From: Leptobrachium leishanense
Taxonomy: Eukaryota > Chordata > Amphibia > Anura > Megophryidae
Reading direction: 5' to 3'
Assembly (NCBI GenBank): GCA_009667805.1
Contig: CM019064.1
Span: 107,358,328 to 107,422,327 of the forward strand
Length of the DNA stretch: 64,000 bases
A program made the translations under genes and the position numbers. The notes beneath the pieces are model-generated. The model saw only the letters and a program-made list of their open reading frames with translations. It was not told the origin of the DNA and did not search any database. Of this stretch, positions 44,701 to 57,241 are shown one piece after another. Every line of letters starts with the position of its first letter. Position 1 is the first letter of the stretch.

Positions 44701-45782
44701 AAATAATCTCCACCAAGGCTCTGAAGAGAACACGAGGAAGAGTCTCGGTCAGTGTGTGCAATGTGACGGATTCTCCAGTGGTTCTTAAAGCACGAATGCC
44801 TATCGGGCAAGTAGAGTCTGCTACACCCCTCTCTACTGATTCAGGAGGGGGAGAAAGTAAAGAGATTCCAGATGAAAGATTCTACCCCAAGGACGCTCCC
44901 ATTTCACCTGAGTGGAAGAAACGTCTTCAGTCTCAAGTCTTAAAGTGGAAGGAATTGTTCTCGAAAGATGAGTTCGATGTGGGCCTGGCTAAGAGTACTG
45001 AACATCGTATTCGACTACAAGAAGACAAGCCGTTTCGTGAAAGATCAAGGCGAGTTCCGCTAGGAGACTTAGATGATCTGCGAGAGCAGCTGAACGAATT
45101 ACAAAGAACCAAGGTGATTCAAGAGTCCAGGAGTCCATATGCATCTCCAATAGTGTTGGTCCGGAAGAAAAATGGTTCTGTCCGCTTATGCATAGACTAC
45201 CGCACATTGAACCGGAGAACCATCCCCGATCAATATGCCACTCCTCGGATTGAAGATGCCCTACAGTGTTTGTCTGGAGCAAAGTGGTTTAGTGTACTAG
45301 ACCTGCGAAGTGGGTATCACCAGATACCAATGCATCCTGAAGACAAGGAGAAAACTGCGTTCATCTGCCCACTGGGGTTCTTTGAATTCAACAGAATGCC
45401 TCAAGGCCTTACGGGGGCTCCAGCCACGTTCCAACGGTTGATGGAGAAGACAGTCGGGGATATGAATCTAATCGAAGTATTAGTGTACCTGGATGACATA
45501 ATTGTGTTTGGGAAGACTCTGGAAGAACATGAGCAACGTCTGGAGAAGGTCTTGAAGAGGCTCCATGAAGAGGGGCTGAAACTGTCTCTGGAGAAATGCC
45601 AATTCTGTCTGCCGTCTGTTACGTATCTAGGACATGTGGTCTCAGCAGAAGGTGTTTCGACAGACCCTCGGAAGTTGGAGGCCGTAGCTTCTTGGCCTAG
45701 ACCCCGAAACGTCACTGAACTTAGATCTTTCTTGGGATTCTGTTCATACTATCGAAGATTTGTGGAGGATTTGCGAAAATAG
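44547..45782 (+). pseudogene. Gypsy-2 reverse transcriptase
   Basis: This 411-codon frame covers the complete polymerase: KPFRERSRRVP, PYASPIVLVRKKNGSVRLCI and DYRTLNRRTIPD, FSVLDLRSGYHQIPM, FEFNRMPQGLTGAPATFQ, the catalytic YLDD (about 45486-45497), KCQFCLPSVTYLGHVVS and LRSFLGFCSYYRRFV. All catalytic aspartates are present. It ends at a TAG after DLRK, caused by a missing base in a T run near 45770; the next frame continues with the usual IAQPLNKLL. The nominal start at 44547 is upstream linker, not a real initiation site. Confidence 0.95.
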
Positions 45783-47589
45783 CTCAACCACTGAACAAAC
45801 TCCTGCAGAAGGAAACCACAGAAGAAGGCTGCAAGGTCTCTGACAAAAACCCGTCAGCTCCGGGGCCAAGGAAAGCTCGAGAGTCTATACAAGGTGAATG
45901 GACCAGTCAATGTGAAGGAGCTTTTGTAAAGTTGAAAGAGAGTCTAACCCGAGCTCCTGTTTTGGCCTATGCGGACCCTCATAAGCCGTATGAACTACAT
46001 GTGGATGCCAGCCGAGAAGGTCTGGAGGAGTCCTATATCAGGAGTATGATGGATTGCTGAGGCCTGTGGCGTACGTGAGCCGGAGCCTTGCGCCTTCAGA
46101 GAAGAACTATCCTACTCACAAGCTGGAGTTCCTAGCCTTGAAGTGGGCAGTGGTGGACAAGTTGAAAGACTATCTGTATGGAGCTGAGTTCGTGATTAAG
46201 ACGGATAATAATCCTCTCACCTATATCCTTACTACTGCAAAACTGGACGCAACGGGACATCGGTGGTTGGCCGCTCTGTCAGGGTTTCGGTTCAGCCTGA
46301 AGTATCGCCCTGGGGTGAATAATCGAGATGCTGATGCGTTATCGAGAAGACCCTATACTACAGAATGGACTCAGTTGACTCCAGATGGGGTGCAAGCTTT
46401 GTGTCAAGGAACAGAGCGCCGGGTCAAAGGAGGGATTGAAGCAGAGGCCATAGGAGTTATGGCTGCGGCTGTTCCTGAGTTCTACTGTAACCCTACGCAG
46501 TTAAGGGATGAAAGTTTACCTACCTTTTCAAGACAGGACCTGAAAGCGGATCAGGCCAGAGATCCTTTAATTGCCTTGACCCTAAAGGCCCTGACTGCAA
46601 ACCAGCGAGAGATTTTGTTAACCAACTCCCCGAGTGGAGCCAGGTTGGTCTACAAAGAATGGGAGCGGTTAAAGATGCTGGATGGGGTGGTCTACCGAAG
46701 GGGCCCCTCCAACAACGCGGAAGAGATTCAACAGTTATTCCTCCCCACTAAACATAGGGAGAGTGTGCTGCGATCACTACATGATGAGCATGGACATTTG
46801 GGTGCAGAGAGAACTTTTAAGCTGGTGCGAGATAGGTTTTATTGGCCTTGTATGAGGGCTGAAGTGGAAAGTTATTGTCATTCCTGTCTGAGGTGTATTC
46901 AGAGAAAGACTCTACCGACCCGAACTGCTCCAATGAGCCATCTGCAGAGTCAGGGACCCATGGATTTGGTGTGCATTGACTTCTTGTGCTTAGAGCCGGA
47001 TGCTAGTGGGCAAGGGAACATTCTAATAGTGACTGATCATTTCACTCGTTACGCCCAAGCATTTTCCACGAAAGATCAACGCGCTCCAACAGTAGCCAAA
47101 GTGTTGATGGAAAAATTCTTTGTTCATTACGGACTGCCAAGAAGGATACACTCTGATCAGGGTAGAGACTTTGAAAGCAGACTGGTGGGGCAATTGTTGG
47201 AGTTGTTGGGAATCCAGAAGACCCGAACTACACCATATCACCCTCAAGGTGATGCTCAGCCTGAGAGGTTTAATCGCACACTGCTAAACATGTTGGGGAC
47301 CTTGTCGAATGTGGAGAAGCAGAGTTGGAGTCGGCACATAGCTACTCTGGTGCACGCATATAACAGTACGGAGAGTGATGCAACTGGATACTCACCGTAC
47401 CGTCTTATGTTCGGAAGAGAGGCTCGACTGCCGGTTGATTTGGCATTTGGGTTATCTCTAGACCAGACGTCAGTAGCTTCCCATAGAAACTACGTGGATA
47501 GACTTCGAAAGAATTTGGCTTCTGCATTTGAACAGGCCCGGTTGACCTGGGAAACAGGGAGCAAAGAAACAAAAGGAACTATGACCTGA
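45783..47589 (+). pseudogene. Gypsy-2 RNase H and integrase
   Basis: RNase H begins in a different frame at about 45925 (FVKLKESLTRAPVLAYADP, LHVDAS) and shifts near 46024 into the 511-codon frame 46054-47589. There follow RPVAYVSRSLAPSEKNY, HKLEFLALKWAV, TDNNPLTYI and DADALSRR. The integrase zinc site is H-x3-H (HDEHGH) and C-x2-C (CHSCLRC). The core has acidic residues in VCIDFLC (about 46977), IHSDQGRDF (about 47153) and QPERFNRTL (about 47262), the DD35E triad. The frame stops at 47589; the C-terminal part continues in the next frame. Confidence 0.95.
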
Positions 47590-48451
47590 AAGTTCGAATA
47601 CAAGATCTACAGCCCGGTGATAGGGTTCTATTGAAGAACTTGGGTGCTGCTGCGAGACACAAGTTGGCGGATAGGTGGAGTTCCCAGGTTTACATTGTCT
47701 GCAAACAGTTACCAGGTCTACCAGTGTATCAGATTCGCCCGGATGGAAAGGCTGGGCCTCTCAAGAACTGGCACCGGAATCATTTGTTACCTTTGAGAGA
47801 GGCTGTGAGAATGCCGGTTGGGGACGAACCGCCTCTGCCAAATCCGCCTGTTCCATGTTTGCCTCCTGTTACTCGGTCTCAACAGACCCGGGTTGTCGAA
47901 GAGAGCGAAAGGGACAGTGAAGAAGAAAGTTTCTGTCTGGACTGGATACGCTCGCCGGAGCCTGAAGAGGTTGTAGTTGTCCCTGAGCGGTGGGAGAGTA
48001 ACTTGAGGCCTGAAGCTCCTGAATTCTTGTTAGTCCCCGAGATTGTTGATATCCCTGAGCTCTTGAATTTCAGTTGGAAGTCCCTGAGGTTGTGGGGATC
48101 CCGGTAGCTCCGGAAGCTTATTCAGGTGATTACAGTTCTATACCTTCACTGGAGGGATCATACTCTGAAGAAACGTCTGCTCCAGTGATAGAGAGAAGAA
48201 TTGAGCTGACGCCTATAGTACTTCCACCTGAAGAGGAACTGATTGAGCCAGAACCCAAACGCTCTGTTCGACCGCCCCAACGACTCACCTACGACTCACC
48301 AGGACATAGCACTGAAGAAGCCATCACCACGGTGCGGAGGTTGCCCGAAGTGTCTGCTATGCTAGCTGAGGTAGCCCAAAATATGAGTCAACTTGAGGAA
48401 GTGTTCCTAACTCACTGTATGTATGCTGCTGAACCTGTACATGTTACGTAA
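47590..48451 (+). pseudogene. Gypsy-2 integrase C-terminus and acidic tail
   Basis: 47631-48107 carries the small C-terminal integrase fold (DRWSSQVYIVCKQLPGLPVY, QIRPDG, NWHRNHLLPLRE), comparable to the GPY/F region of Gypsy integrases. It is followed by a long proline/glutamate-rich tail that moves frame near 48100 into 48074-48451. The tail is acidic (EESERDSEEES, PPEEELIEPEPKR) and has no chromodomain, a clear difference from Gypsy-1. It ends 79 bp before the 3' LTR. Confidence 0.85.
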
Positions 48452-48530
48452 ATTGTATTCAAATATTGTGGAACGTAATGTAACTGTTGTACCTCCTTGG
48501 AGAGACCCAAGAGTTCTAGGAGGGGGAGAG

Positions 48531-49606
48531 TGTAGCGCTGTGCTAAAAATCTTGCTGTGGCAGTACCTATTTTTGGCCACAAGATGGAGACTATCGCAAT
48601 CAGAGATACTGGACATTGGGACTACAATAACTGGCATGCTTTGCAAGAAGCCAGGAAGTGGGTGGAGACTGGACACTTACATCCTCTGCCTCGTGGAGAA
48701 AGTTCCAGAGCGCGCCAGGGGATGAGAGAAAGCAGACGCACTGAGGAGACCGCTGGAGGAGCTAGGCCAAAGCCCGAGGGAGACCTGTAATTCCTATTTG
48801 GGTCACTCAACCTGAGGAGAAGGAGACTTGCCAGTACCCAGACGACAGCTGCAGACCGGCGGAATCGAACGGAGAGCAGGCGGGGAGCTGGACAAGCTGC
48901 ATGAAGGTAGACAACGGATCCGGCCGCTAGTATCCCCAGTCAAAATCGGGTGGAGAGACGTCCTGGGTCAGCGGAGCCTAAAGCAGTCATCAGATGGGTG
49001 AGAGGCCTCCAAGGCTGTTTGTATGATTAAAGGACGCTCTGCTGTTTTTCTCTTTTAAGTTCACAGGGCCCCAACTGACTAGTCGAAGACTTTCCTTTAA
49101 TAAATTCACTGGCCAGTTGAACAGTACCCGGGTACCACACACACAGATACGCTTCTTACATTCTGGAATTTAACTTGTACAGGACTCATTTCCTTTTACG
49201 AATCGGAACGGGGGTTAAAAGACAAAGATACGTTCCGAATACATTTTTCTCTTTTTCCGCTGCGCGTTTGCCGTAATACGAAAGGGATTGTATGTTTGGG
49301 GTTTCGCTACGGGTCCCTTTTTCTGAACTATCGGGAAATTGCATTGCTTTTATGTTCGGTTGCGAATATTTTATTTTCCGAAATACGAAGCCTCGTGTTT
49401 CGTTTCTTTTCCGCTACGCGTTTTACCGGGATACGAAAATACTGTAATAATACTTGTGAATACCGTGTTTCAACATCTGCTCAAATATTTTAGTAAACTA
49501 TATAAATATAAAAACTCACAACTGTGTTGGAGTATATTTATTCCCTAGTGCGGGGAGACTGACCCGTGGTTCATTTTCAGCGGCTCCTCCGGGAGTGAGC
49601 GCTACA
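48531..49606 (+). repeat. Gypsy-2 3' LTR (1076 bp)
   Basis: It is immediately preceded by the purine tract AGGGGGAGAG and followed by TGTG, the target duplication. Nearly identical to the 5' LTR. Confidence 0.95.
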
Positions 49607-49969
49607 TGTGCAAACTCTAAAATAAAGAATTTAAAAAAAAATGTATGGGACCATATAAAGGAGGGGAAGGGGTATGATGCTATGTACAGAGTAGGGGAAA
49701 GGGGTAATTAGGATGAGTTACAGAGAAGTATGGACAGTGTCATGCACACAAGAAAGACGAGGAAGAACTATGATCACCAGGGAGGGGACTGAAAATGGAT
49801 ATAGGAAGTAAAGAGAGAATGTATGTGTATGAACACAAGAATGGGATGAGGAGTCAGGATAAGCATGACTTTTTTTGTTTTTTTTATGGTTTTTTTCGGG
49901 TCTTCTGTTGGTCTTCTATTTTCCATTCTTAAATAACTAATAAAAAACTAAATAAGAAACAGAAAACTA

Positions 49970-50140
49970 ACTGATCCGAATCGCGAATCGACCCGAATCA
50001 CCGATTTGATCTGCACCGAAATTTTGAATCGATCTGAATTTTCAGATGGCCGATATTTCGTTTTCGGAAATGCTCCCAAAATACAAAAATGGTGATTTTC
50101 GTTCGACTTTGGAACGAAAGGAATTGCACATCTCTATTGG
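49970..50140. mobile_element. One end of a hAT-like element
   Basis: The segment ends GGAATTGCACATCTCTA, whose complement TAGAGATGTGCAATTCC resembles hAT ends related to TAGGGATGAGC. It has subterminal CGAATCG/TCGATC motifs. The other end is not found, so borders and target duplication are unknown. Confidence 0.4.
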
Positions 50141-50469
50141 GGAGTCAGGCTGTGCTCAGAGAAAGTGAAGTGGGAATAATTCTAATGTGGAAAATGGTGT
50201 CATGCAAACCAAGCAGAGAGAGGAAATACACACAGGATTTGATGGGATAATGCGGCCATACATACAGGAGGAGGAGTTAAACCATGCAGACATGCACACA
50301 GTGATTGTAGAGGGAAATGGCAATGCAAACATGGGAGTGAGATTGTGAGACAGGAGCCAAACCCACAGGATTTAAAATATAGAATGTGAGGATGCACATG
50401 GAAAAGGAAAGAGAAGAAATATGCCTATATACACAAAAGGGAAGGGTATTGGGGGAATAGTACCATGCA

Positions 50470-50668
50470 TACAAGGGTGGAGTAGAGGTAACATCACTGC
50501 TCTGCGTGGAGAGAGCCTGTGGAGACATGGGTTCGATCACAGACAGAGAACCTCTCCAGTAAGTGTCCTTGGGCAAGACACCTAACGGTACATACTCGCC
50601 ACCCAGGACATACTTGAAAATGAGAGAAATCTCAATGTATTCTTCCTGGTAAAATCCTTTCTCAAAAA
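50470..50668 (+). mobile_element. tRNA-derived SINE
   Basis: A B-box-like GGGTTCGATCA at about 50530-50540 stands downstream of a weak A-box region. Then comes GTGTCCTTGGGCAAGACAC, a conserved block known from several vertebrate SINEs, and a tail (GAGAAATCTCAATGTAT, CTGGTAAAATCCTTT) ending in an A-rich stretch. The tail matches 395-480. The target duplication is not clear. Confidence 0.65.
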
Positions 50669-51193
50669 AATGCAAAGAAAGTGAAAAGGAACATTAATAC
50701 AGCAAGGAAAGGGGACAGTTGACAGATACATGAGGGGAAGGAGGAAAGGATCCATATTTACAGGAGTTGACATATGATAAAAGATCCTTTAAACACATGG
50801 GGTAGAAAAGAATGGAGCCACTGGAATTGGATTGGGGAAATGGGGCCATGGATACCTGAGTGGAAAGGAAAAATGTGACAATGCAGGAGGGTGGAGAGAG
50901 GGAAAGGTACATCACACCGGGAATCTGCTTCCATGACATTTCAACGGTATGGTCTTCTCTAAAATGGCACCAATGACTTGAGCTAACACCTTATGAGACC
51001 TGAGAAGAAAATCTCTTTATGGCAGGTTACTAAAGATGTTGTCCATCTTCATTGTTTTATAAAACTGCTGTTTATTTACTATAATGTCGCATTGTAATAG
51101 CAAAAACATTATATAAAATATTTAAGTGCCGGCTTCAAAGTAATTTACTGGGGATATGTGAAAATGTACGACAAGCCACGGCGCAGTTTAATG

Positions 51194-51331
51194 CAGGGAT
51201 CAGAAGCCTCAGCCCTGCAGAGGTTTTGGAACTATGATCTTTGTCATGCTCAGATAAACTAATGAGTGTGGCTGAGAATCATGAAAAATGTGTTTCTAAA
51301 ACATCTGCAGGGCCAAGGTCGCTGATCCCTG
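51194..51331. mobile_element. 138-bp hAT MITE
   Basis: It starts CAGGGATCAGAAGCCTCAGC and ends with the complement of CAGGGATCAGCGACCTTGGC; the inner GCCCTGCAGAGGTTTT and its complement-like partner extend the inverted repeat. The flanks GTTTAATG (51186-51193) and GTTTAAGG (51332-51339) are an 8-bp target duplication with one mismatch. Similar short elements are widespread in vertebrates. Confidence 0.88.
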
Positions 51332-51339
51332 GTTTAAGG

Positions 51340-54300
51340 CCTAGGACAAGAGTCCAAAGCTTGGACCTGCACATGCAAAGGTGAGACAGTTTACAATTTA
51401 CAGTACCACCATAAAACAAAGCTAGTAACTAGTGCCACAGATGAAACCTTAATTGGTGAAACGCATCTGGCTCCCTTTCTATTGTATATTTTATTGATTT
51501 TTATATGCTGACTTTTATTTCCTGGTTATTATTAAAACCCTGTTTGGATTAAAACCAGGCAAGTGCTTTTTACTTGACTAGCGATATCAAGCCACTTTAT
51601 CCAGACAAAGAAGTGACGACCGGTTGGAGGCTTTGTGAGGGTTGTGCCAAAGCTAACAAACAACCTTTGGGCACATATGTGGGGGTCTGGTTACAGACCC
51701 AGTAAAAGGTGAGTAGGGTCTATTTTATCTATTTACCTTCTAATAAGTGATAAATACTGTACTATGGGGTCTGTATCTTTTTGTTCTCTTTAAGGTCAAA
51801 GGTCCAAATATTGTGAGGAGTGTGGCTTATGGGTTGGCCCAAGAATTACCCTGACATTAATACTCAAGAGCTTTTAAGCTCTGGACTGTGTGAGTGCGAT
51901 TCTACTGTTTTCCAATGTTCTGGACTTGATATCTGGACTGTATTGCAGTATTTTGTGCTTATATTTTTCATTGGGGAAGGAGTACTACAAGACTTTCAGC
52001 CCTGCCTTGAGTCCCCCTGTGTGGGGTTAACCTCATCTGGTATTACGAGCAAGAATTGACAGTAGCTATTAAGTTAAGGGCACACGAGTGATGCAGAGTG
52101 TGACACCAGGCACTTACTGGCTTTCACATTTTTTTGTTAACCTGTACGTGTGGGGTGGTTGGGGAACACCTTATATACCAGTTATAGCGACGGCAGTGAC
52201 ACTGTTTTTTTGGGTGTATAGGTGCCCGTTCATATACAGTATACACCCCCTGCTTTCTTTGTGCTCCACAAGACCGATTTGAGATAAAACAAAGCTTACA
52301 GAATTTACTCTCAGTTTACCATCATTGAGGGGTATCTGGCTGACATAGGATCCAGTGTATTACAGAATAGTAATGCTATTATACATAAATCGTCTACTAT
52401 GCTTGAGACTGTGGAAATAGAAGAGAAAAAAAGAAGAGAAGGGCGAACAGGAAGGTGAATTAACTATCTACAGAAAAATAAATCTTTTTGGGTAAATACA
52501 GTTAAAAGACATTATTTAGTAATACTTCCTAGAATAAAAGTCAGACCAATCAATACTCCCCTTTGGAGTGTGACAATATGCCACAGTATGATTTAAAATA
52601 AAGCAGAATTTAAGGAAGGAATGGCATAGATTACGTGAAGGGAAGAATAATTTATCTACCTCTAACAATTTACGGCACTGTAGATTCCCAACGTGTTGTT
52701 GATGTCATCAATAAAACAAATAAAGGCAAAACTAGAAAAAATAAATTGGGTATTTTTCTTGAAATGAAGGTAAAGCAGCTACGAAGGAATACGCAACATA
52801 TAATTGAAAGGTAATGCTATTGTATTGCATGTTGTATATTACCCCATGATATAAAAAGGAATTTATGAACATTAAAAAACATTCATTGAAAATGATATTA
52901 TGATATTCAAATAAAAGTATAAAAACCAAAATAAAAAAAAATGAAAATTTCCCTTAAATTTTAATTTTATAATTAAAATTTAATATCATTTTATTTTATG
53001 ATATTACTAATAATATTTATATTTCAAAAAGCTTTATGGGGTAATTCACCAATGTTCACTGTTGTTGCAAACAAGGGTAAAATATAAATCAGTGATGTGG
53101 CAGGTGAAATTGCTAAATTGCAGCAAACAACAATGAACCGCATTCAGCAAAGCCACCACAGTTATTTCTACGCTACTTTAAAAAGCATAAACTGTATATA
53201 TTCTCCATTTACCATTGTAAATGCAACATTGGTGAAAATACTATTAAAGTGGTGATCTCAATTAGACGTCCCATATAAGCTGCTAGAATGAATTTACTCA
53301 TGTTTGTATCATATAGCATACCTGATACCTATTTCTTGATATTTAGTCACATGACCTCCTATATGTTATCGCTTTGACCAAAATCAAAATAGTAACTGAT
53401 ACCCCACATCACTTCCTGATATGCTATATGCCCCAAACATACCAGATCAAAAATTAACAGTACATTGCCCCACATTCCAGCCATATTTCACCTTGGCTCA
53501 GTTTACCCACTCATTGCTGCAACATAGTCCACAAACTGCTACTGCATGCCCCCTGTATTGTTTCCCCATGGGTAGTCTCCCCAATGGGTGCTTACAATTT
53601 GACTTTACTTTTTTTTAACTGCTGGTTGCATAACATTAAAAATGTGTTTTGTGTCTTACTGGTTTGCACCTAAAGTATCTGATATGCTGTAAAGTGTCTG
53701 ACATACCAATAAAGCAATAGATTAAAAAATATATATTTCACTTGCTGAAGGCTCAATACAATGAAATAAAATGATTGGTATGTTAATATTCACACTGATT
53801 TGGTTATTAGATTTACACCCAAGACACGAAATATGCAGAGTTGCAACTTCAAAATGAAATCAGCTGAAATATGTTTTCTAAATACAGGAAATAATATTGG
53901 TTTTCCAACATTCTATAGCCTCAACGAACACAACAGACCAGTAGCGTCACCATGAGTCAGATAATAACTTTCAGAAGCTCTAGAATATAGAGGGTTACTT
54001 GACACTTAAATACCCCAAACTCATGTATACTACGACTGTCACTTAACACACTGTAATTTTTTTTTCTCTAGATGAAGACTAATTGTAACAGCTATCTTTA
54101 TCTCATAAGGGACTTGTACGGGAAAGCATTTGAGGTGTTTCTATCACTTGACAAGGATACATTTTCCCTTGCTAATAGTAAGTATCACCAGAGAGTTAAT
54201 TATTCAGAATAAGCAGAGCACACAGTACGCCTTCAAATAAAGAATGCTGGGAATATGGTGCTTTAATATATAGTGCCAAATCCATGCTTTGTATTGCATA

Positions 54301-55043
54301 TCAATGAATCTGTAAATAAATAAAACAACACTAAATACATAAAGGCATTGCATGTAGAACACCTTTAATGTCCTTAGTATTTCCATTATTTTATTTTCTG
54401 TGAGACGTTAGCAGTTTAGGTTTATTTTATTTGTGATTGGGGAGTGAATTGGATAATTAATGCAGAATATTTAAAGATAACCTAATGCTGATGTCGTATA
54501 TACAGAATACTCTGAATCAAAGGATAGTAACGCCTATATAATACTACGAATTATTATTCATACTGTGGAGTTGCTGGTAATTCATGCTGTCAGTACAATG
54601 ACATTTATACAGTATATCTGCTGGCAGGTCATACTGTCAACACAAAGACATCATTTATCCCGTACTTCTGTTGGCAGTTGATTCTTGGTACTTCAGCTTG
54701 GAACTTGAAGGTGTTCTAGACTTCAATTTTTAAAACTCCAAAACTGATAAAATCTAACAATCAAAATGTATAAACTTTATAAATCACCATATTTTTCTAC
54801 TGATTAGAATGAAAATTAAATTATCAATAAAGGTAGAAATAATAGTTTTTGACTGCTCAATTACTAAGAGGTCTACACTAAACGGTGAATGCAGGAGAAC
54901 TGAAAATCTAGGTCAAAATAGCCAAACCAGAAAAATTCTCCTTTATCTCACTTTTCAAATCGGCTATTTAGATTGTTCTCTTCTCCTGCCAATTCTCCAG
55001 GCTTCACCCTTTAGTGAATAGACCTGTAAGAAAATGTAACATT
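51340..55043. other. Anonymous AT-rich sequence, no gene seen
   Basis: No gene or element with definable borders. An AT palindrome lies at about 52955-52990. 51445-51465 has a GGTGAAACGCATC phrase common in amphibian repeats. ORFs here are short and without recognisable motifs. Confidence 0.5.
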
Positions 55044-55922
55044 CAGGGTTATGCAAAGAGATCCGAATTCCTGGCGAAAGGTAACCGAACAGTGAAATTC
55101 AGCGTACGGTTACCTTTCCCGGCCATTCGGCTATCTGGAGAGCAGGCATTTTGCCAAATGTTGGCGAATTGCCTGCACATAAGGTTCCTGTTCGTTGCCT
55201 GTTTGAGGGCAGTGAATTCCCCATAGAGAAGCACTGCTTCATCTATTCAGAGAACACCAGACAGCAGTGAAAAGTTTCCGAATTGCCCTGATGTTTGGTG
55301 GTTTCCTTCGACAGGTTTATTCAGGCGAATCCCATAGGCTTCAATGTTAAAAATATTCCCGTTTTAATCCAACATCTAATAAACCGTTGATTAGAATATT
55401 CTGCATTAACAAGTCCCTTTATCTATAGATTTTTTAGGATCTGTTAGGCATTTTTTTTCCATTTGTTTTTTTAAATCATTTTTTATTTTTTCTGTAACAA
55501 CCGTTTTTATTATCATTCTTTGGATCTTATATGCAAATTCCAGACATTCTAGTTCTGCAAACAGCGTTTCACTTTTCAAACATTCAAGCGTACTGGTTTT
55601 TTTTTGTTTGCTCCATTCATCTGCGGTGTCGTCTTTTTCCAGTGGCTGCTCTGCGCTGTGATCAGTGGCTGCTCGGGTTTCTCCGACGTGTTCGGTGGGG
55701 TTAATCCAGATGTTTTTGCAGGTTTCGGAGTGCGTTCGTCGGGTTTTGCGGTGAGTGTTCGTCGGGTTCGCGGCGGCTTTTCCCTGCACTACGACGGCCC
55801 TGTGGTGCTTGCTGAATACACCGCAGGGTCGCCGAAATGGGATCGCCGAATCGCAACGAATTGAAGAGAACAAAAAGTCACCGAACGTGCGGTGACTTTT
55901 CGATTCTCTTTGAATAATCCTG
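55044..55922. mobile_element. 0.9-kb inverted-repeat element, copy 2
   Basis: CAGGGTTATGCAAAGAG at 55044 and the complement of CAGGATTATTCAAAGAG ending at 55922 bound an inverted copy of 1556-2464. The hairpin with GGTAACCGAAC arms is retained near the left end (about 55079-55113). The flanks are ATT and AAT, not a simple direct 3-bp duplication, so either the target has mutated or the true ends include ATT/AAT. The minus-strand ORF 55406-55873 has no homology I recognise. Confidence 0.8.
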
Positions 55923-57241
55923 AATATTTTTCAGTTAGATATTTCGAATGTTTTTTTTTTCAAAGTCGGCTGAACATTTTAAAGACAGCTAATAAGCAAT
56001 CTATTTTCTTGTGACTATAATTAATACCTATCCCAGTCTACATGTCTGAAAGGGGAATTTAAAAGAATTTTTTTTTCATAGTAATGTAGATTTTGGTAAG
56101 ACGTGTTAGTCCGGAAGCCAAAATCACCAGAGTCTAGCAGAACCGGAGACGAGAGTATTATTTACAAAAGCTTTTAAATGTGACGTTAGTCCAATAAAAA
56201 AGTTACCAAGTTATACTCTGGTGATTTTTTTTATTTCAAAATAGCCAATCCTGGGTCTGATTCCTACCAAACCATTATACTGAAAGGATCCAGCAGTTAG
56301 CTTATGCCGTTATTGCAACCGAGACACGAGCTTTGCATGCTCCTCAGATGTTGTGGTTCCTTAATGTACAGTAACCATTCCAATACTTCACGTGTTCAGG
56401 AATAACAGCAAGCTATTCTAAATTAGACTAGTTTGCTGTTCAGGGCTCGAGTTGGTATTCAGATATGAATACCATATCTCAGAGAGTGGTGTTAATTGAT
56501 TTTGCTTTTTGTAAATTCACAAACACATAAAAAATAAACTCCCAGGGGGTGGCACATTTCACTGCTTCCTCTTGCCGCAAACATAAGACTGGGAACTAGT
56601 TCCCATTATCCTTCCATGATTCCTCTGTAGCCTCAGGGCTGGATTTATAAGAAGGCAGAGTAGGCATGTGCCTATAGGTGCATGCCACAAGTGGGCACCT
56701 TGCTCTGTAAAAAAATGAAAAAGAATATATATTTTTTTTACATTTTACAATTATTAAACCCCTGTATCTCTGATCCTTATGGGCCAGAAGAGAATACAAG
56801 GTATCAATAGAAAGGCCAGAGTATTTCTTTTCTAATGATACCAAACAATGTCAAGGTAATATAAAAATAAAATAGCAATTAAATAACATATATGTTCTTT
56901 TCTTTTTCTAATGTACACTATTGTTCACTTTACAATTATAAAGTGAACAGTGATGCTGCACAAACTCACCGTCTCATTTCCCACACTGCCAGTATTAGTG
57001 GAGCTGATGATGCAACGCATTCTTTAATCGACTACCTAAACTGCGGCATTTCAGTGAGAAGAGGCAAGGGAACGTTGGAATCCTGCATCTCTGACTTTTA
57101 CACTGCACAAGGTCAAGTGAGGTGTCATTGGAAAGGTCAGAGTTTGGCCTAATGTTACCATCATGACTATGTAATGTGTAAAAATAAAAAATTGGAAAAC
57201 AATATACTTTTTTCTCTGTTCTAAGGCAGTGGCATTATGTG
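55923..57241. other. Anonymous sequence left of hAT-2
   Basis: No gene. 56635 begins CAGGGCTGGATTTATAAG, similar to a common hAT end, but no partner end is found. A foldback at about 56912-56955 (TTGTTCACTTTAC / TAAAGTGAACA) has a relative at 18870-18900 in TTAA copy c. Confidence 0.45.

Larger units (their letters stand above)
41239..49606 (+). mobile_element. Gypsy-2: full-length Gypsy retrotransposon with PNMA-like gag
   Basis: The 8.37-kb element has LTRs at 41239-42316 and 48531-49606, starting TGTAGCGC and ending GCGCTACA, with a 4-bp duplication TGTG (41235-41238, 49607-49610). The order is gag, protease, reverse transcriptase, RNase H, integrase, a C-terminal tail, polypurine tract AGGGGGAGAG (48521-48530), LTR. 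No TGG-starting primer site follows the first LTR. The LTRs differ by about two substitutions and one CA-repeat indel, so insertion is recent. Pol is nevertheless cut by several one-base frame changes. Confidence 0.96.
39608..49634 (+). mobile_element. L1-like non-autonomous LINE, split by Gypsy-2
   Basis: A 15-bp duplication (seven A then TGTATGGG) lies at 39593-39607 and 49635-49649. The element starts GCGGAGCTGACTGCCGGCAG and ends with AATAAAGAATTT plus an A tail at about 49633. Without Gypsy-2 (41239-49606 plus its target duplication) it is about 1.65 kb. Long A-rich target duplications and a poly(A) tail indicate L1-type target-primed insertion. There is a small ORF at 39892 but no endonuclease or reverse transcriptase. 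It is organised like the reverse LINE at 11025-13022. Confidence 0.85.

Noticed and set aside
55406..55873. 155-codon minus-strand ORF as a transposase
   Set aside because: It lies inside the 0.9-kb element but is not preserved in the other copy (1556-2464) and shows no catalytic or DNA-binding motif.
56635..57170. Additional hAT element starting CAGGGCTGGATTTA
   Set aside because: No inverted partner end or 8-bp duplication found.
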